The position numbers and the translations under genes are program-made. The notes beneath the pieces are model-generated. The model searched no databases and was not told the DNA's origin. It saw only the letters and a list, made by a program, of their open reading frames with translations. DNA of 64,000 nt. Source: an uncultured Clostridia bacterium. Lineage in GTDB: Bacteria; Bacillota; Clostridia; Oscillospirales; Acutalibacteraceae. The stretch spans positions 37,748 to 101,747 of the forward strand of contig CANRNQ010000007.1 in NCBI GenBank assembly GCA_947632045.1. The letters run 5' to 3'. Positions 36,116 to 44,776 of the stretch are shown piece by piece. How positions within the stretch are numbered: the first letter of the stretch is position 1; each line of letters opens with the position of its first letter.

Positions 36116-38658
36116 CGGCTTATGTCGATCTCCTCGTCCTCGTCCATAGGCTCTTCACCGCCGGAGAGTTCTTCACAGGGCTGTCTGCCGCCCTCGTCGG
36201 GGCTTTTTATCTTATCCGAGCCGCCGCGCGGCTTTTTCTCGCGGCATTTGACAAGATAGGCTCTTCTCCGCTTTTTCTGAGGAATTTTTCCGCCCTTGAA
36301 AAATATCATATACGCTATAAATACTATTACCGCCGCTCCCGATATTATCATGCCTATGCCGAGCCCCGGAGTTTTATAGGTAAATTCTATCTCGTTTAAC
36401 TGACCGCCCTTTATACGCACCGCCATAAAGCCGACGTTTACCTTCTCTATATCCACGCTCTCGCCGTTTACGGTCGCGCTCCAGCCGCTCTCGTAGGGAA
36501 CGCTGAAGAACATCAGGGTATCGCCGTCGGTTTGACTGAGATCAGCCTTTGCGGTAAAGCCGGTGTTTGTGTATTTAAAATCAGAGCAGGTCAGCTTTCT
36601 CCTGTCGTTGCAGTCCTTGTAATACTCCGCCTCGGTATATCTGAACGTGCTCGGGCTTACGAGCTTTTCTCCGGTTATATCGCTGTATTTCTCTATCTGC
36701 TCGTCTGTGAGCACCATCGCCTTTAGCAGGGCGAGGTGGCGCTTATCCTGAAATACCGTGTCGAAGTCGCTGTCGCTTATATAGCCGTCATATGCAAAGC
36801 CCATCGGTATATAGTACTCGTTTTCATACACCGCGTATCCGTTCATTCTGCCGTAGTACTTATAGCCCGGCATTTTTGTTACTCCGTTTTCATCGGCGAA
36901 GGAGCTTGCGTCCTCGATATAATCAAAGAGCCAGCGTGCGGACAGGAAGCTGCGCAGTCCGTATGTGGAGGTATCGGGTCGGGAGCCGACGTCCCTTGTC
37001 ACGTCGACCGCAGGATAAAATTCCATTATCGAGCCCGGCACTATGCTGTGGAACGCCTGCATATTCGGTATCTGAAAGAACATTCCGGTATTGTCCATAC
37101 ACTCGTAAAAGTCGCTTCGCACGCTGTCCTTATCGGGCAGGCTTATCTCGTCCTGCTTGTTTATCAGGTGTTCTATTATATAGCTGTGCGTGTCGTAGCT
37201 GTGGCACTTGCCGAGGGTTATTATATATATCGAATACGCCACGCTCACAACGCAGACGGCGACATAGCACGCCCGCATAAACTGCTTTCTGTTTCGTTTC
37301 CACAGCTTCAGCAGTGCAAACAAAATCGCCGTGCATATAAACGCTATCGCCACATACGTCCAAAATCTGTCGGGGTACGCCTCAAGTCCATACTGAGTAA
37401 CGAGCTTGCCGTCGTCGTTTTTGACCTTTTGCGGCATAAAGCCTATGCCGACCGCTACTCCCGCCGTTATCACCGTGTTCCAGATAAGCGCCCGCTTCCA
37501 ATTTACGTTTACACTGTCGAGCGCTGATACCGTCGCCAGCGACATTATGAGCGTGAGCATATAAAACCAGCGCGCGTAATAGGTCGCGTTGAACATCTGG
37601 AACATACAGTTTAATATTGGGACAAAGGCGAAAACCAACAGCAGAACCGTCAGCTTTTTTATCCAGCTTGTGTACTTCTTCGACTGCAAAAACGCTATCG
37701 TTCCCGTCATTCCGAACAGCGGCAGCCACGCCGATATGCTCGCCCACTTTGACTGGGAGTCCGGCGTGAAGTTTGGTCTTGCGGGAATGTCCGGCGGGAA
37801 GAAAAGGCTTGTGAAGATGTGCATATACCTTTGCGAGGGATTATAAATCAGCGCGTCCCAGCCTTGAGGGGCGTTTGAGACCCTCGGGTTCTGCATGACC
37901 GCGAGTACCGTCGGAACGAGGAGTATTGCCGTCGCCGCAAAGCCTATCGCTATTTCCGCCGCGAGGTTGAGGAATTTGCGCAGATCGATTTTATAACCGC
38001 CTGTAATAATACGCAAAAACCAGTAGATTATTACAAAAACGACCTGTCCGACGAAAAAATAATAATTCAATATACACGCGGCAAAGACCGCGACCGCAAC
38101 TATCCCCTTTCGGCGCGTTTCCATATATTCGTCGAGCGCCGCAAGCAGGAAGGGGAATATCATTATCGCCTCGTGGAAGTGATTGAAAAAAATGTTGTAT
38201 ATGGAAAAGCCCGAAAAGGCGTAGAGTATTCCCCCGATGACCGCGAGGTTTTTGTTTCGGACATATCTGCGCATAAAAAGATACGCTCCGAGAGAGGCGA
38301 GGCTCATTTTTAAGATGAGCATGGGCGCCATGAGATACGGCACCGCCTCGCTTGGGAACAGCATTGTCAGCCAGAAAAAGGGGCTTCCCAAATTATAGAA
38401 GGTATACGAGCCGATTATATTCGCGCCCAAATCGGTGGTATGGCTCCAGCCGATGTTGCCGCTTAGGATAGAGTCGTGTATCATCTGATAAAACGGTATT
38501 TGCTGCACGTTGAAGTCGCCGTAATACAGGAACAGGCCGTAGTCGTAAATCACAAACGGCAGGAACATCAGCGCCGCCATGGCCATGGGGATAAACAGCG
38601 CTTTTGTCCAGTATCTTTTATTTTTTTGTGCTGTGTTGTCAAGTCTTGACGCTTTCAA
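36103..38658 (-). CDS. YfhO-family multipass membrane protein (teichoic acid glycosylation-like)
   Basis: About 851 residues. A GT-C-like N-terminal two-thirds has some 12 membrane helices (GLFLYYGDFNVQQIPFYQ, GSYTFYNLGSPFFWLTML, AFSGFSIYNIFFNH) and a C-terminal extracytoplasmic beta domain, then a last helix and a charged tail. B. subtilis YfhO is needed for lipoteichoic acid glycosylation; related proteins are glycosyltransferases using lipid-linked sugars. The likely start is TTG 38658, because AAGGAGG lies 8 bases before it. The GTG at 38682 would put that ribosome-binding site inside the coding region. The long, highly charged C-terminus (MDEDEEIDIS) is unusual. Confidence 0.87.
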   Translation of the reverse strand: MKASRLDNTAQKNKRYWTKALFIPMAMAALMFLPFVIYDYGLFLYYGDFNVQQIPFYQMIHDSILSGNIGWSHTTDLGANIIGSYTFYNLGSPFFWLTMLFPSEAVPYLMAPMLILKMSLASLGAYLFMRRYVRNKNLAVIGGILYAFSGFSIYNIFFNHFHEAIMIFPFLLAALDEYMETRRKGIVAVAVFAACILNYYFFVGQVVFVIIYWFLRIITGGYKIDLRKFLNLAAEIAIGFAATAILLVPTVLAVMQNPRVSNAPQGWDALIYNPSQRYMHIFTSLFFPPDIPARPNFTPDSQSKWASISAWLPLFGMTGTIAFLQSKKYTSWIKKLTVLLLVFAFVPILNCMFQMFNATYYARWFYMLTLIMSLATVSALDSVNVNWKRALIWNTVITAGVAVGIGFMPQKVKNDDGKLVTQYGLEAYPDRFWTYVAIAFICTAILFALLKLWKRNRKQFMRACYVAVCVVSVAYSIYIITLGKCHSYDTHSYIIEHLINKQDEISLPDKDSVRSDFYECMDNTGMFFQIPNMQAFHSIVPGSIMEFYPAVDVTRDVGSRPDTSTYGLRSFLSARWLFDYIEDASSFADENGVTKMPGYKYYGRMNGYAVYENEYYIPMGFAYDGYISDSDFDTVFQDKRHLALLKAMVLTDEQIEKYSDITGEKLVSPSTFRYTEAEYYKDCNDRRKLTCSDFKYTNTGFTAKADLSQTDGDTLMFFSVPYESGWSATVNGESVDIEKVNVGFMAVRIKGGQLNEIEFTYKTPGLGIGMIISGAAVIVFIAYMIFFKGGKIPQKKRRRAYLVKCREKKPRGGSDKIKSPDEGGRQPCEELSGGEEPMDEDEEIDISRNNF

Positions 38659-38729
38659 AAGCGGCGCCTCCTTTATTTTCACGGCATTGAGCCTGTTTTT
38701 ATCTGCAACACCCTCATTATAACTTTGTT

Positions 38730-38758
38730 ATTATATCATAAATTGCCCCGAATTGCAC
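38730..38758 (-). promoter_or_regulatory. Predicted promoter of the yfhO...licD unit
   Basis: Minus strand GTGCAA (38758-38753), 17-base spacer, perfect TATAAT (38735-38730). The -35 is weak. Confidence 0.45.
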
Positions 38759-38808
38759 TATTTTGAGAATATTTAACAAATAATTAATTTTGAGGGCGGG
38801 AAGCTAAC

Positions 38809-39035
38809 GGGCTGTCGCTGCCGCTCGTTTTAGCTATGCGTGGGATTTAAATACGCGGGCGGCGACCAGCGCGGCTGCGCCGCGCCGGAAAACGCGGCGG
38901 CGGGGTCCCTGCGTGTATCCCACACACCCTGCCCCGCCGCGTTTTCGCGCAAATTTCCGCGGGAGCGGAAATTTGCGGGTCGCCGCCCGCGCCCCCACCT
39001 TTCGCGCCGACTAATCGAAAATAAAGCGACAGCCC
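38809..39035. repeat. Compound palindromic element, copy E (short hairpin first)
   Basis: Terminal repeat GGGCTGTCGCT (38809-38819) / AGCGACAGCCC (39025-39035). Core outer repeat GCGGGCGGCGACC (38855-38867) / complement (38978-38990). Short hairpin GCGCGGC-tgc-GCCGCGC (38869-38885). Central stem AAAACGCGGCGG / CCGCCGCGTTTT. Long hairpin CGCAAATTTCCGC with complement, loop ggga. The loop ends ACCCTGCCCC. It fills the divergent space between the yfhO-type gene and the YfbR-like gene, upstream of both predicted promoters. Confidence 0.9.
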
Positions 39036-39062
39036 TGCTCTTAACCCAAGCCCTCTGCGGGC

Positions 39063-39091
39063 TTGAAAGAAAGCTCTCTTTCGTGTAAAAT
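39063..39091 (+). promoter_or_regulatory. Predicted promoter of the YfbR-like gene with a dyad in its spacer
   Basis: TTGAAA (39063-39068), 17-base spacer, TAAAAT (39086-39091). The spacer holds a near-palindrome GAAAGCTCTCTTTC, a possible operator. Confidence 0.55.
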
Positions 39092-39126
39092 AATAATCGT
39101 AAAAACAAAATCCAAGGAGGAAAACC

Positions 39127-39708
39127 ATGAAGAGCTATTCCTTTTTCGCGATGCTCTCGCGCATGAAATATATCAACCGCTGGGGACTTATGAATTCAAC
39201 AAGACAGGAAAACCTGAGCGAGCACAGCCTTGAAACGGCTATAATCGCGCACGCGCTCGCCGTAATCGGAAACAAACGGCTTGGCAAGAGCATAGATGCG
39301 GACAGGGTCGCCGTTATGGCTGTTTTTCACGATTGCAGCGAAATCATAACCGGCGATATGCCAACGCCCATAAAATATTATAACCATCAGATAAACAGCG
39401 TTTACAAGGAGATAGAAAACGCGGCGGCGGATAAGCTTTTAAACCGACTGCCGGAAGACCTGAGAGAAGAATACTCCGCGCTTCTATCACACGAAGACAA
39501 AAACGCGGAGCTTTACAAATATGTCAAGGCGGCGGACAAGCTCTCGGCCCTGATAAAATGCACGGAGGAGCTTAAAATGGGCAACGGAGAGTTTAAAACC
39601 GCAAAGCAGTCAATTCTTCAAGCCATACGCGGACTTGAGCTTGAGGAAGCCGAAATATTTATGGACGAATTTTTTCCGGCGTATTCTCTCACTCTCGACG
39701 AGCAGTAG
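39127..39708 (+). CDS. HD-domain 5'-deoxynucleotidase, YfbR-like
   Basis: 193 residues. The HD-domain metal motifs are EHSLETAIIAH (near residue 35) and VFHDCSEIITGD, followed by PTPIKYYN. This is the pattern of E. coli YfbR, a dNMP phosphatase used in thymidine salvage. AAGGAGG precedes the ATG. It is monocistronic, with its own promoter and terminator. Confidence 0.9.
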   Translation: MKSYSFFAMLSRMKYINRWGLMNSTRQENLSEHSLETAIIAHALAVIGNKRLGKSIDADRVAVMAVFHDCSEIITGDMPTPIKYYNHQINSVYKEIENAAADKLLNRLPEDLREEYSALLSHEDKNAELYKYVKAADKLSALIKCTEELKMGNGEFKTAKQSILQAIRGLELEEAEIFMDEFFPAYSLTLDEQ

Positions 39709-39746
39709 AGATCTGCGCCTATAACTATTTTCTGCGCCTATACTAT

Positions 39747-39780
39747 TTTGGGGGAGCCTGCGCTCCCCCAAAGCTTTTTT
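39747..39780 (+). terminator. Terminator after the YfbR-like gene
   Basis: Stem TTTGGGGGAGC (39747-39757) / GCTCCCCCAAA (39762-39772), followed by GCTTTTTT. Confidence 0.85.
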
Positions 39781-39795
39781 CTGTAAATAAATAAA

Positions 39796-39823
39796 CGCAA
39801 GCGGCGCTCAAGCCGCCGGCAAG
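39796..39823 (-). terminator. Possible terminator after copA
   Basis: A GC-rich stem built on GCGGC / GCCGC is followed on the minus strand by TTTATTTATTT. The stem is imperfect, so this is a weak call. Confidence 0.4.
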
Positions 39824-39840
39824 CTACAAGGCAAAAGCCC

Positions 39841-42357
39841 TTACAGCACCTTGTACCCCTTGTCCTCGACGGTCTTTTTCAAAACGTCGTCGGATATTTC
39901 TCCGTTGAGAGTCAAAACGGCGGTTCCCTGCTCGTGGCTGACCAGAGCCGAGTCGACCTGCGGAAGCTCCTCAAGAGCGTTCTTTACGGTAGCCTCGCAG
40001 TGTGGGCACATCATACCCTCAATTTTGATAGTCTTTTCCATGGTCTTATCCCTCCCCTCTTCTTTGGAATTTTTTTGCTTTATTCTTCTGTCCCTCTTTG
40101 GGTCGTGCACCTTAAAGAAATTAAGCCTTAAGGCGTTTGTGACTACGCAGAAGCTCGACAGGCTCATGGCCGCCGCGCCGAACATGGGATCAAGCCGCCA
40201 GCCGAGCAGCGACACAAACACTCCCGCCGCGAGCGGTATGCCTATCATATTATAAATGAACGCCCAGAAAAGATTTTCCCTGATGTTTCTCAGCGTCGCC
40301 CGGCTGAGCCTTATCGCCGCGGGAACGTCGAGCAAACGGCTCTTCATTAAAACTACGTCGGCGGCGTCGATTGCTATATCGGTTCCCGCTCCTATCGCTA
40401 TCCCCGTGTCCGCCCTCGTCAGAGCCGGAGCGTCGTTTATTCCGTCGCCCACCATCGCGACCGAGCCGCGCTTTTTCAGCTGTCTTATAACGCTCTCCTT
40501 GCCGTCGGGGAGGACTCCCGCTATAACCTCGTCCACGCCCGCCTGATTGCCGACGGCACGCGCCGTGCGCTCGTTATCGCCGGTCAGCATAACAACCCTT
40601 ATGCCCATATTTCTAAGCTGAGCCACAGCCTCGGGGCCGTCCTCCTTGATCACGTCGGCGACCGCTATTATACCGAAAAATCTTCCTCCACGAGCGAAAA
40701 ACAGCGGCGTTTTTCCGCTTTGTGCGAGCGCGTCTGCGGCCGCTATCGCCTCGTTTGGTATCTCGGCCCTATCGCTCACAAAGTCCCTGTTTCCTCCTAA
40801 AAGCTCCTCGTCGCCGCAAGTCCCCGACAGCCCGTTGCCCGGAAGCGCCCTAAAGCCGGAAACTTCAGCATAAGCCGCTCCCCTGCTCTCCGCCTCGCCG
40901 ATAACGGCTTTGGCGAGGGGGTGTTCGCTCTTTCTCTCGAGCGAATAGGCAAGCTCCAACAACGCCTCCTCCGTCGCGCCGCAAAAGGGCATTATATCCG
41001 TCACAACAGGCTCGCCCTTCGTGATAGTGCCGGTTTTATCGAGCGCGACTATTGTCGTCCTGCCTGCGTTTTCAAGCGACTGAGCCGTTTTATACAGTAT
41101 GCCGTTTTTAGCGCCCACGCCGTTGCCGACCATTATCGCGACCGGAGTCGCAAGCCCGAGCGCGCACGGACAGCTTATCACAAGCACCGATATACCCCTC
41201 GCGAGGGCTGAGCCCACGCCGTCGCTGCACAAGAGCCACACTATAAACGTTACGACGGCTATCGCAATTACGACCGGCACAAATATTCCCGACACCCTGT
41301 CGGCTGTTTTGGCAATCGGCGCCTTTGTTGCAGACGCGTCGCTCACCATTTTTATTATCTGCGCGAGTGTGGTATCCTCGCCGACCTTTAATGCCTCGCA
41401 CCTTATAAAGCCCGACTGATTGAGCGTCGCCGCCGACACGCGGCTGCCCGGCTCCTTATCCACAGGTATACTCTCGCCCGTCAGTGCGGACTCGTTCACA
41501 GCGGTGCTGCCCTCTTTTATAACCCCGTCCACCGGTATATTCTCTCCCGGCCGCACAACGAATATATCGCCCCTGCGCACCTCGTCTATCGGTACCTCAA
41601 CCTCCGCGCCGTCCTTGAGTACGGTCGCGGTCTTTGGCGCGAGCTTCATCAGCCCCCTTAGCGCGTCCGTGGTTTTGCCCTTTGAGCGCGCCTCAAGCAG
41701 CTTTCCGACCGTTATCAAGGTCAGTATCATGGCGGCCGACTCAAAATAAAGCTCGTGCATATATGACATGGCCGCGCCCATATCTCCGCGAGAGAGGGCT
41801 CCGCTCATGGCAAAAAGCGCATATGTGCTGTATACAAAGGCCGCCCCCGAGCCGAGCGCCACGAGGGTGTCCATATTGGGCGCGCCGTGTATCAGCCCCT
41901 TGAAGCCGTTTATAAAGAATCTTTGGTTTATCACCATTATTATGCCCGTCAGCAAAAGCTGCAGCAGTCCGACCGCCATATGGTTTTCCGCGAGAAAGGG
42001 CGGCAGCGGCCAGCCCCACATCATATGCCCCATCGAAACATACATCAACACCGCCAAAAACAAAAGAGAGGCTATGAGAGCGCGGCGCAGCTTAGGCGTT
42101 TGCCCGTCCTTAAGCTCGTCATCATTATCCGTCTGCGCAGTCTTTGCTCCTTCCGGCGCTCCCTTCGGCTTTGCTCCGTAGCCTGCCGCCTCGACCGCCG
42201 CTATTATCTCTTTGTCCGAGGCGCTGCCCTCGACTCCCATTGAGTTCGTCAGCAGGCTCACCGAGCAGGCGGTCACTCCGCCGAGCTTTGACACCGCCTT
42301 TTCGACCCTCGCGCTGCACGCGGCGCAGCTCATTCCCGTTACCGTAAACTGCCTCAT
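39841..42357 (-). CDS. copA: Copper-exporting P1B ATPase CopA with an in-frame CopZ-like C-terminal domain
   Basis: 838 residues. An N-terminal heavy-metal-associated domain has GMSCAACSARV (CxxC). Eight membrane helices follow, with the Cu site SCPCALGLATPV, the phosphorylated DKTGTIT and the hinge GDGINDAPALT. After the last helices and a basic linker, the final 66 residues are a complete second HMA domain (IEGMMCPHCEATVKN) that looks like free CopZ. Its own ATG at 40041 is preceded by GGGAGGG about 8 bases upstream. The domain may therefore be made both as the C-terminus of CopA and as a separate chaperone. A C-terminal HMA is unusual, since CopA metal domains are normally N-terminal. It is controlled by CsoR, 10 bases upstream. 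Confidence 0.93.
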   Translation of the reverse strand: MRQFTVTGMSCAACSARVEKAVSKLGGVTACSVSLLTNSMGVEGSASDKEIIAAVEAAGYGAKPKGAPEGAKTAQTDNDDELKDGQTPKLRRALIASLLFLAVLMYVSMGHMMWGWPLPPFLAENHMAVGLLQLLLTGIIMVINQRFFINGFKGLIHGAPNMDTLVALGSGAAFVYSTYALFAMSGALSRGDMGAAMSYMHELYFESAAMILTLITVGKLLEARSKGKTTDALRGLMKLAPKTATVLKDGAEVEVPIDEVRRGDIFVVRPGENIPVDGVIKEGSTAVNESALTGESIPVDKEPGSRVSAATLNQSGFIRCEALKVGEDTTLAQIIKMVSDASATKAPIAKTADRVSGIFVPVVIAIAVVTFIVWLLCSDGVGSALARGISVLVISCPCALGLATPVAIMVGNGVGAKNGILYKTAQSLENAGRTTIVALDKTGTITKGEPVVTDIMPFCGATEEALLELAYSLERKSEHPLAKAVIGEAESRGAAYAEVSGFRALPGNGLSGTCGDEELLGGNRDFVSDRAEIPNEAIAAADALAQSGKTPLFFARGGRFFGIIAVADVIKEDGPEAVAQLRNMGIRVVMLTGDNERTARAVGNQAGVDEVIAGVLPDGKESVIRQLKKRGSVAMVGDGINDAPALTRADTGIAIGAGTDIAIDAADVVLMKSRLLDVPAAIRLSRATLRNIRENLFWAFIYNMIGIPLAAGVFVSLLGWRLDPMFGAAAMSLSSFCVVTNALRLNFFKVHDPKRDRRIKQKNSKEEGRDKTMEKTIKIEGMMCPHCEATVKNALEELPQVDSALVSHEQGTAVLTLNGEISDDVLKKTVEDKGYKVL

Positions 42358-42367
42358 AATATCACTC

Positions 42368-42676
42368 CTATCTCATAAGCTTTTGAAGCGTCGCAACAAG
42401 CTCGTCAATAGTATCGTCCTTGCCGTCGCGAATATCCTTTGCGACACAGGTTCTTATGTGATTGGCAAGCAGCTCTCTGCTGAACGCGTTAAGCGCGGCG
42501 TTTACCGCCGACGCTTGAATCAGTATATCGGTGCAGTACGCGTTTTTCTCGACCATACCCTTTATGCCTCTTATCTGCCCCTCTATGCGGCTCAGGCGAT
42601 TTATCAGCCCCTTATACTCCTCCTCGGAGCGCTCCTTTGTCTTATGCGACAGGCAGCAGCAATCCTCCTTATCCAT
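42368..42676 (-). CDS. csoR: CsoR-family copper-sensing repressor
   Basis: 102 residues, all helical, with the CsoR/RcnR pattern YKGLINRLSRIEGQIRGIKGMV and metal ligands in NAYCTDILIQ (Cys) and LLANHIRTC (His and Cys). An N-terminal CCC run (DKEDCCCLSH) is extra. CsoR binds Cu(I) and leaves the operator. It is the first gene of the csoR-copA unit. The operator and promoter lie about 50 bases upstream. Confidence 0.94.
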   Translation of the reverse strand: MDKEDCCCLSHKTKERSEEEYKGLINRLSRIEGQIRGIKGMVEKNAYCTDILIQASAVNAALNAFSRELLANHIRTCVAKDIRDGKDDTIDELVATLQKLMR

Positions 42677-42726
42677 GATCTCACCCCGCTTATTTTATTT
42701 GTCAAAGGCTTCGTCTCTTTGTCTAT

Positions 42727-42755
42727 ATAATATACCCCAGTGGGGTATATGTCAA
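42727..42755 (-). promoter_or_regulatory. csoR-copA promoter with a perfect CsoR operator in the spacer
   Basis: Minus strand TTGACA (42755-42750), 17-base spacer, TATTAT (42732-42727). A perfect 10-base inverted repeat around one G (42730-42750) holds the central ATACCCCAGTGGGGTAT, which matches the GC-rich dyads of Firmicute CsoR sites. A bound repressor would cover the promoter. Confidence 0.9.
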
Positions 42756-42813
42756 GGGCGTTTTTATTTTTTTATTTTTTATACTTTGCTTCGGAATAAA
42801 TGACGCGGCGATA

Positions 42814-42862
42814 AAAAGCGGCTATCTCGCCCTTAATTTGCGAGATAGCCGTATATCCGTTT
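42814..42862. terminator. Terminator after the phosphotransferase gene
   Basis: A perfect 12-base stem CGGCTATCTCGC (42819-42830) / GCGAGATAGCCG (42840-42851) with a 9-base loop. On the minus strand it is followed by five T, and on the plus strand by TATATCCG and seven T. A run of AATTTTT units (42863-42898) lies between it and the stop codon. Confidence 0.85.
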
Positions 42863-42906
42863 TTTTAATTTTTAATTTTTAATTTTTAATTTTTTATCAA
42901 ATCGGC

Positions 42907-43656
42907 TTAATCGTAGTCTACTACGTCTATCCATTTTGAAAGGAAGTCCTTCTCCTCCTCAACGCCCTTAACCATCTGCGACGCTGCCACTATCGGCAGC
43001 CACTGCTGAACATACTGCTTGGCGGTGTCGCTTTTTTCGCAGAAAAGGTCGAGGTATTTATCCGCAAGCTCCGAGTGATGCAGAGAAAACAGCAGATATG
43101 TCCTTGCCGCGTCGGCGGAGCCGTTGCCTTGAGTTGCGTGCGACCAGTCGAGAATATACATAGTGCCGTCGTCCTTAACTATTATATTGCTCGGGTTAAA
43201 GTCGCCGTGGCACACCTTTGTGTGCTTGGGCATACTGTCGAGCCTTGTGTGCAGCTCGTATCTTATTGTGGCGCTTACGTCCGTAAGGCTCGATATCTTT
43301 CTGTTCATCTTATCCTTGAGCTTATTGAGCATTGGCGCTCTCTTGCTCTGCACCTCGAGCTGGAGGTCGACGAATTTCTCGAGATACTCGTCTATCTTAT
43401 CGGGATTTTCCTCCATGAGCGTTTGCAGCGTTTTGCCCTCGATATAGTCGAGGGTTATCGCCCAGTTGCCCTCTATGACCGACACGGCTCTGACCGAGGG
43501 GATTTTAAGCCCTGTTTCCTCGACCCTCGCCTGATTGAGAGCCTCGTTGAGAACGTCGGCCTTTGGATATGAGGGGCCGAAGACCTTTATGGTACATTCG
43601 CCGTCCTTATATATGCACTTATCCTTTCTTTCGGCTAAAAGCTTTTCAAAATTCAT
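42907..43656 (-). CDS. APH-family phosphotransferase, substrate unknown
   Basis: 249 residues of the aminoglycoside/choline-kinase-like fold. The catalytic loop is CHGDFNPSNIIV (near residue 153) and the metal aspartate is in ILDWSHATQGN. The nucleotide loop is weak. Such stand-alone kinases in Clostridia include proteins that phosphorylate small metabolites as well as resistance enzymes; nothing here marks it as resistance. It is a single-gene unit. Confidence 0.82.
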   Translation of the reverse strand: MNFEKLLAERKDKCIYKDGECTIKVFGPSYPKADVLNEALNQARVEETGLKIPSVRAVSVIEGNWAITLDYIEGKTLQTLMEENPDKIDEYLEKFVDLQLEVQSKRAPMLNKLKDKMNRKISSLTDVSATIRYELHTRLDSMPKHTKVCHGDFNPSNIIVKDDGTMYILDWSHATQGNGSADAARTYLLFSLHHSELADKYLDLFCEKSDTAKQYVQQWLPIVAASQMVKGVEEEKDFLSKWIDVVDYD

Positions 43657-43961
43657 AGTATATACACCCTTTCAAAATGCGTCTTTATTTAAGGCTTGGC
43701 CATATGGCTCATTGCAGCTTTTGCGCGCGTTGGAGCCTTAGCTATTGAGGCTTTGCCCTGAAATCATTTGGAAAACCTTTTTAAATTTAGTTATATTATA
43801 CTACAACGGATTGGCAATTCACACTGAAAAAATCACAAAAATTTCCTTTTGATTTTTGTATAATAAGTCAAATTACACAAGTTTTTCGCTTTTCTTCACT
43901 CTTTTGTACTTTATTATTCCAAGCCTGCTCGGGATTATTAAGGGCGTTTGCTTCGATAAAA

Positions 43962-43994
43962 TATCCTCCTGTCGCTTACGCTGACAGGAGGATA
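43962..43994 (-). terminator. Terminator of the ddl-murF-UDG unit, beyond element F
   Basis: Perfect 12-base stem TATCCTCCTGTC (43962-43973) / GACAGGAGGATA (43983-43994) with a 9-base loop; the minus-strand tail is TTTTATCG. Element F lies between this hairpin and the UDG stop. If this is the main terminator, element F is transcribed in the 3' leader of that operon. The stretch 43657-43950 is AT-rich, with a TATAAT-like box on the minus strand near 43795. Confidence 0.65.
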
Positions 43995-44000
43995 GGCTTT

Positions 44001-44152
44001 GCCGCGCTTCGCGCGGCCGGGGCGGCGACCCGCGCGGCGCAGCCGCGCGGAAAAACGCGGCGGGCACATTTTCTGCGTCGGGGCAGAGTCCCCCTGCCGC
44101 CGCGTTTTTCGCCCATTCCCGCCGCAGGCGGGAATGGGCGGGTCGCCGCCCC
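44001..44152. repeat. Compound palindromic element, copy F (short hairpin first, with an accessory hairpin)
   Basis: Accessory hairpin GCCGCGC-ttc-GCGCGGC (44001-44017), then core outer repeat GGGGCGGCGACC (44019-44030) / complement (44141-44152). Short hairpin CGCGCGGC-gca-GCCGCGCG (44031-44049). Central stem GAAAAACGCGGCGG (44050-44063) / complement (44097-44110). Long hairpin GCCCATTCCCGCC with complement around gca (44111-44139). The loop ends CCCCCTGCC. It follows the UDG stop by 20 bases. Confidence 0.9.
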
Positions 44153-44172
44153 CGTAAGCGCCTGCCGGCGCG

Positions 44173-44754
44173 TCACATCTCGCTGTAGGTTTCCGGACAA
44201 AGCTCCATTATCTTCTCCTGCAAATTCAAAAAATCCTGAAACGCCGAAGGCTTGTTGTTCGGATTTCTCAAAAGAGCCGCCGGATGCAGAGTCGCCATAT
44301 ACAATATGCCGTCCTTTTCAAAAAACTGTCCGTGCTCCCGAGTTATCTTGATGTCCTCCTTGAACATCTTCATAGCGGCTATTCTGCCAAGACAGACGAT
44401 TATCCTCGGCTTTATAAGCCCTATCTGCGCCCTCAGCCATTCGTTGCACTGCTCCTGCTCCTCGGGGAGCGGGTCGCGGTTGAGCGGCGGGCGGCACTTC
44501 ACTATATTCGCTATGTATATGTTCCTGTTCCGGTCAAGGTGTACGGCGGCAAGCATCTTATCGAGCAGCTTGCCCCCTCTGCCGACAAAGGGCTCTCCCT
44601 GAAGATCCTCGTTCTGCCCCGGTCCCTCACCGATAAACAGAACCTTTGAATTTGGGTTGCCGACCCCGACCACCACGTTATTTCTGGTTTCGCAAAGACC
44701 GCATCTGCGACACTTCATACAATCCCTTTTCAGCTCGTCCCAATCAGTATACAT
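44173..44754 (-). CDS. Family 4 (iron-sulfur) uracil-DNA glycosylase
   Basis: 193 residues. The active-site loop is FIGEGPGQNED and a second motif is HPAALLRNP. Iron-sulfur cysteines are in CMKCRRCGLC, NIVKCRPP and EEQEQCNEW. This is the [4Fe-4S] UDG-like family (sometimes called UdgA) that removes uracil from DNA. It lies 22 bases after murF, as the last gene of a ddl-murF-UDG string. Confidence 0.9.
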   Translation of the reverse strand: MYTDWDELKRDCMKCRRCGLCETRNNVVVGVGNPNSKVLFIGEGPGQNEDLQGEPFVGRGGKLLDKMLAAVHLDRNRNIYIANIVKCRPPLNRDPLPEEQEQCNEWLRAQIGLIKPRIIVCLGRIAAMKMFKEDIKITREHGQFFEKDGILYMATLHPAALLRNPNNKPSAFQDFLNLQEKIMELCPETYSEM

Positions 44755-44776
44755 GATCCACCTCTCCGGATTTTCG

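Noticed and set aside
38809..39035. Target-site duplication around copy E
   Set aside because: I compared the bases outside the terminal repeats in E and B and found no convincing direct repeat, so transposition is not shown.
42863..42898. AATTTTT tandem run as a phase-variable promoter
   Set aside because: It lies after the stop codon of the phosphotransferase gene and before its terminator, not in a promoter.
42907..43656. Aminoglycoside-resistance gene
   Set aside because: Only the general kinase-like fold is seen; such proteins act on many small molecules.
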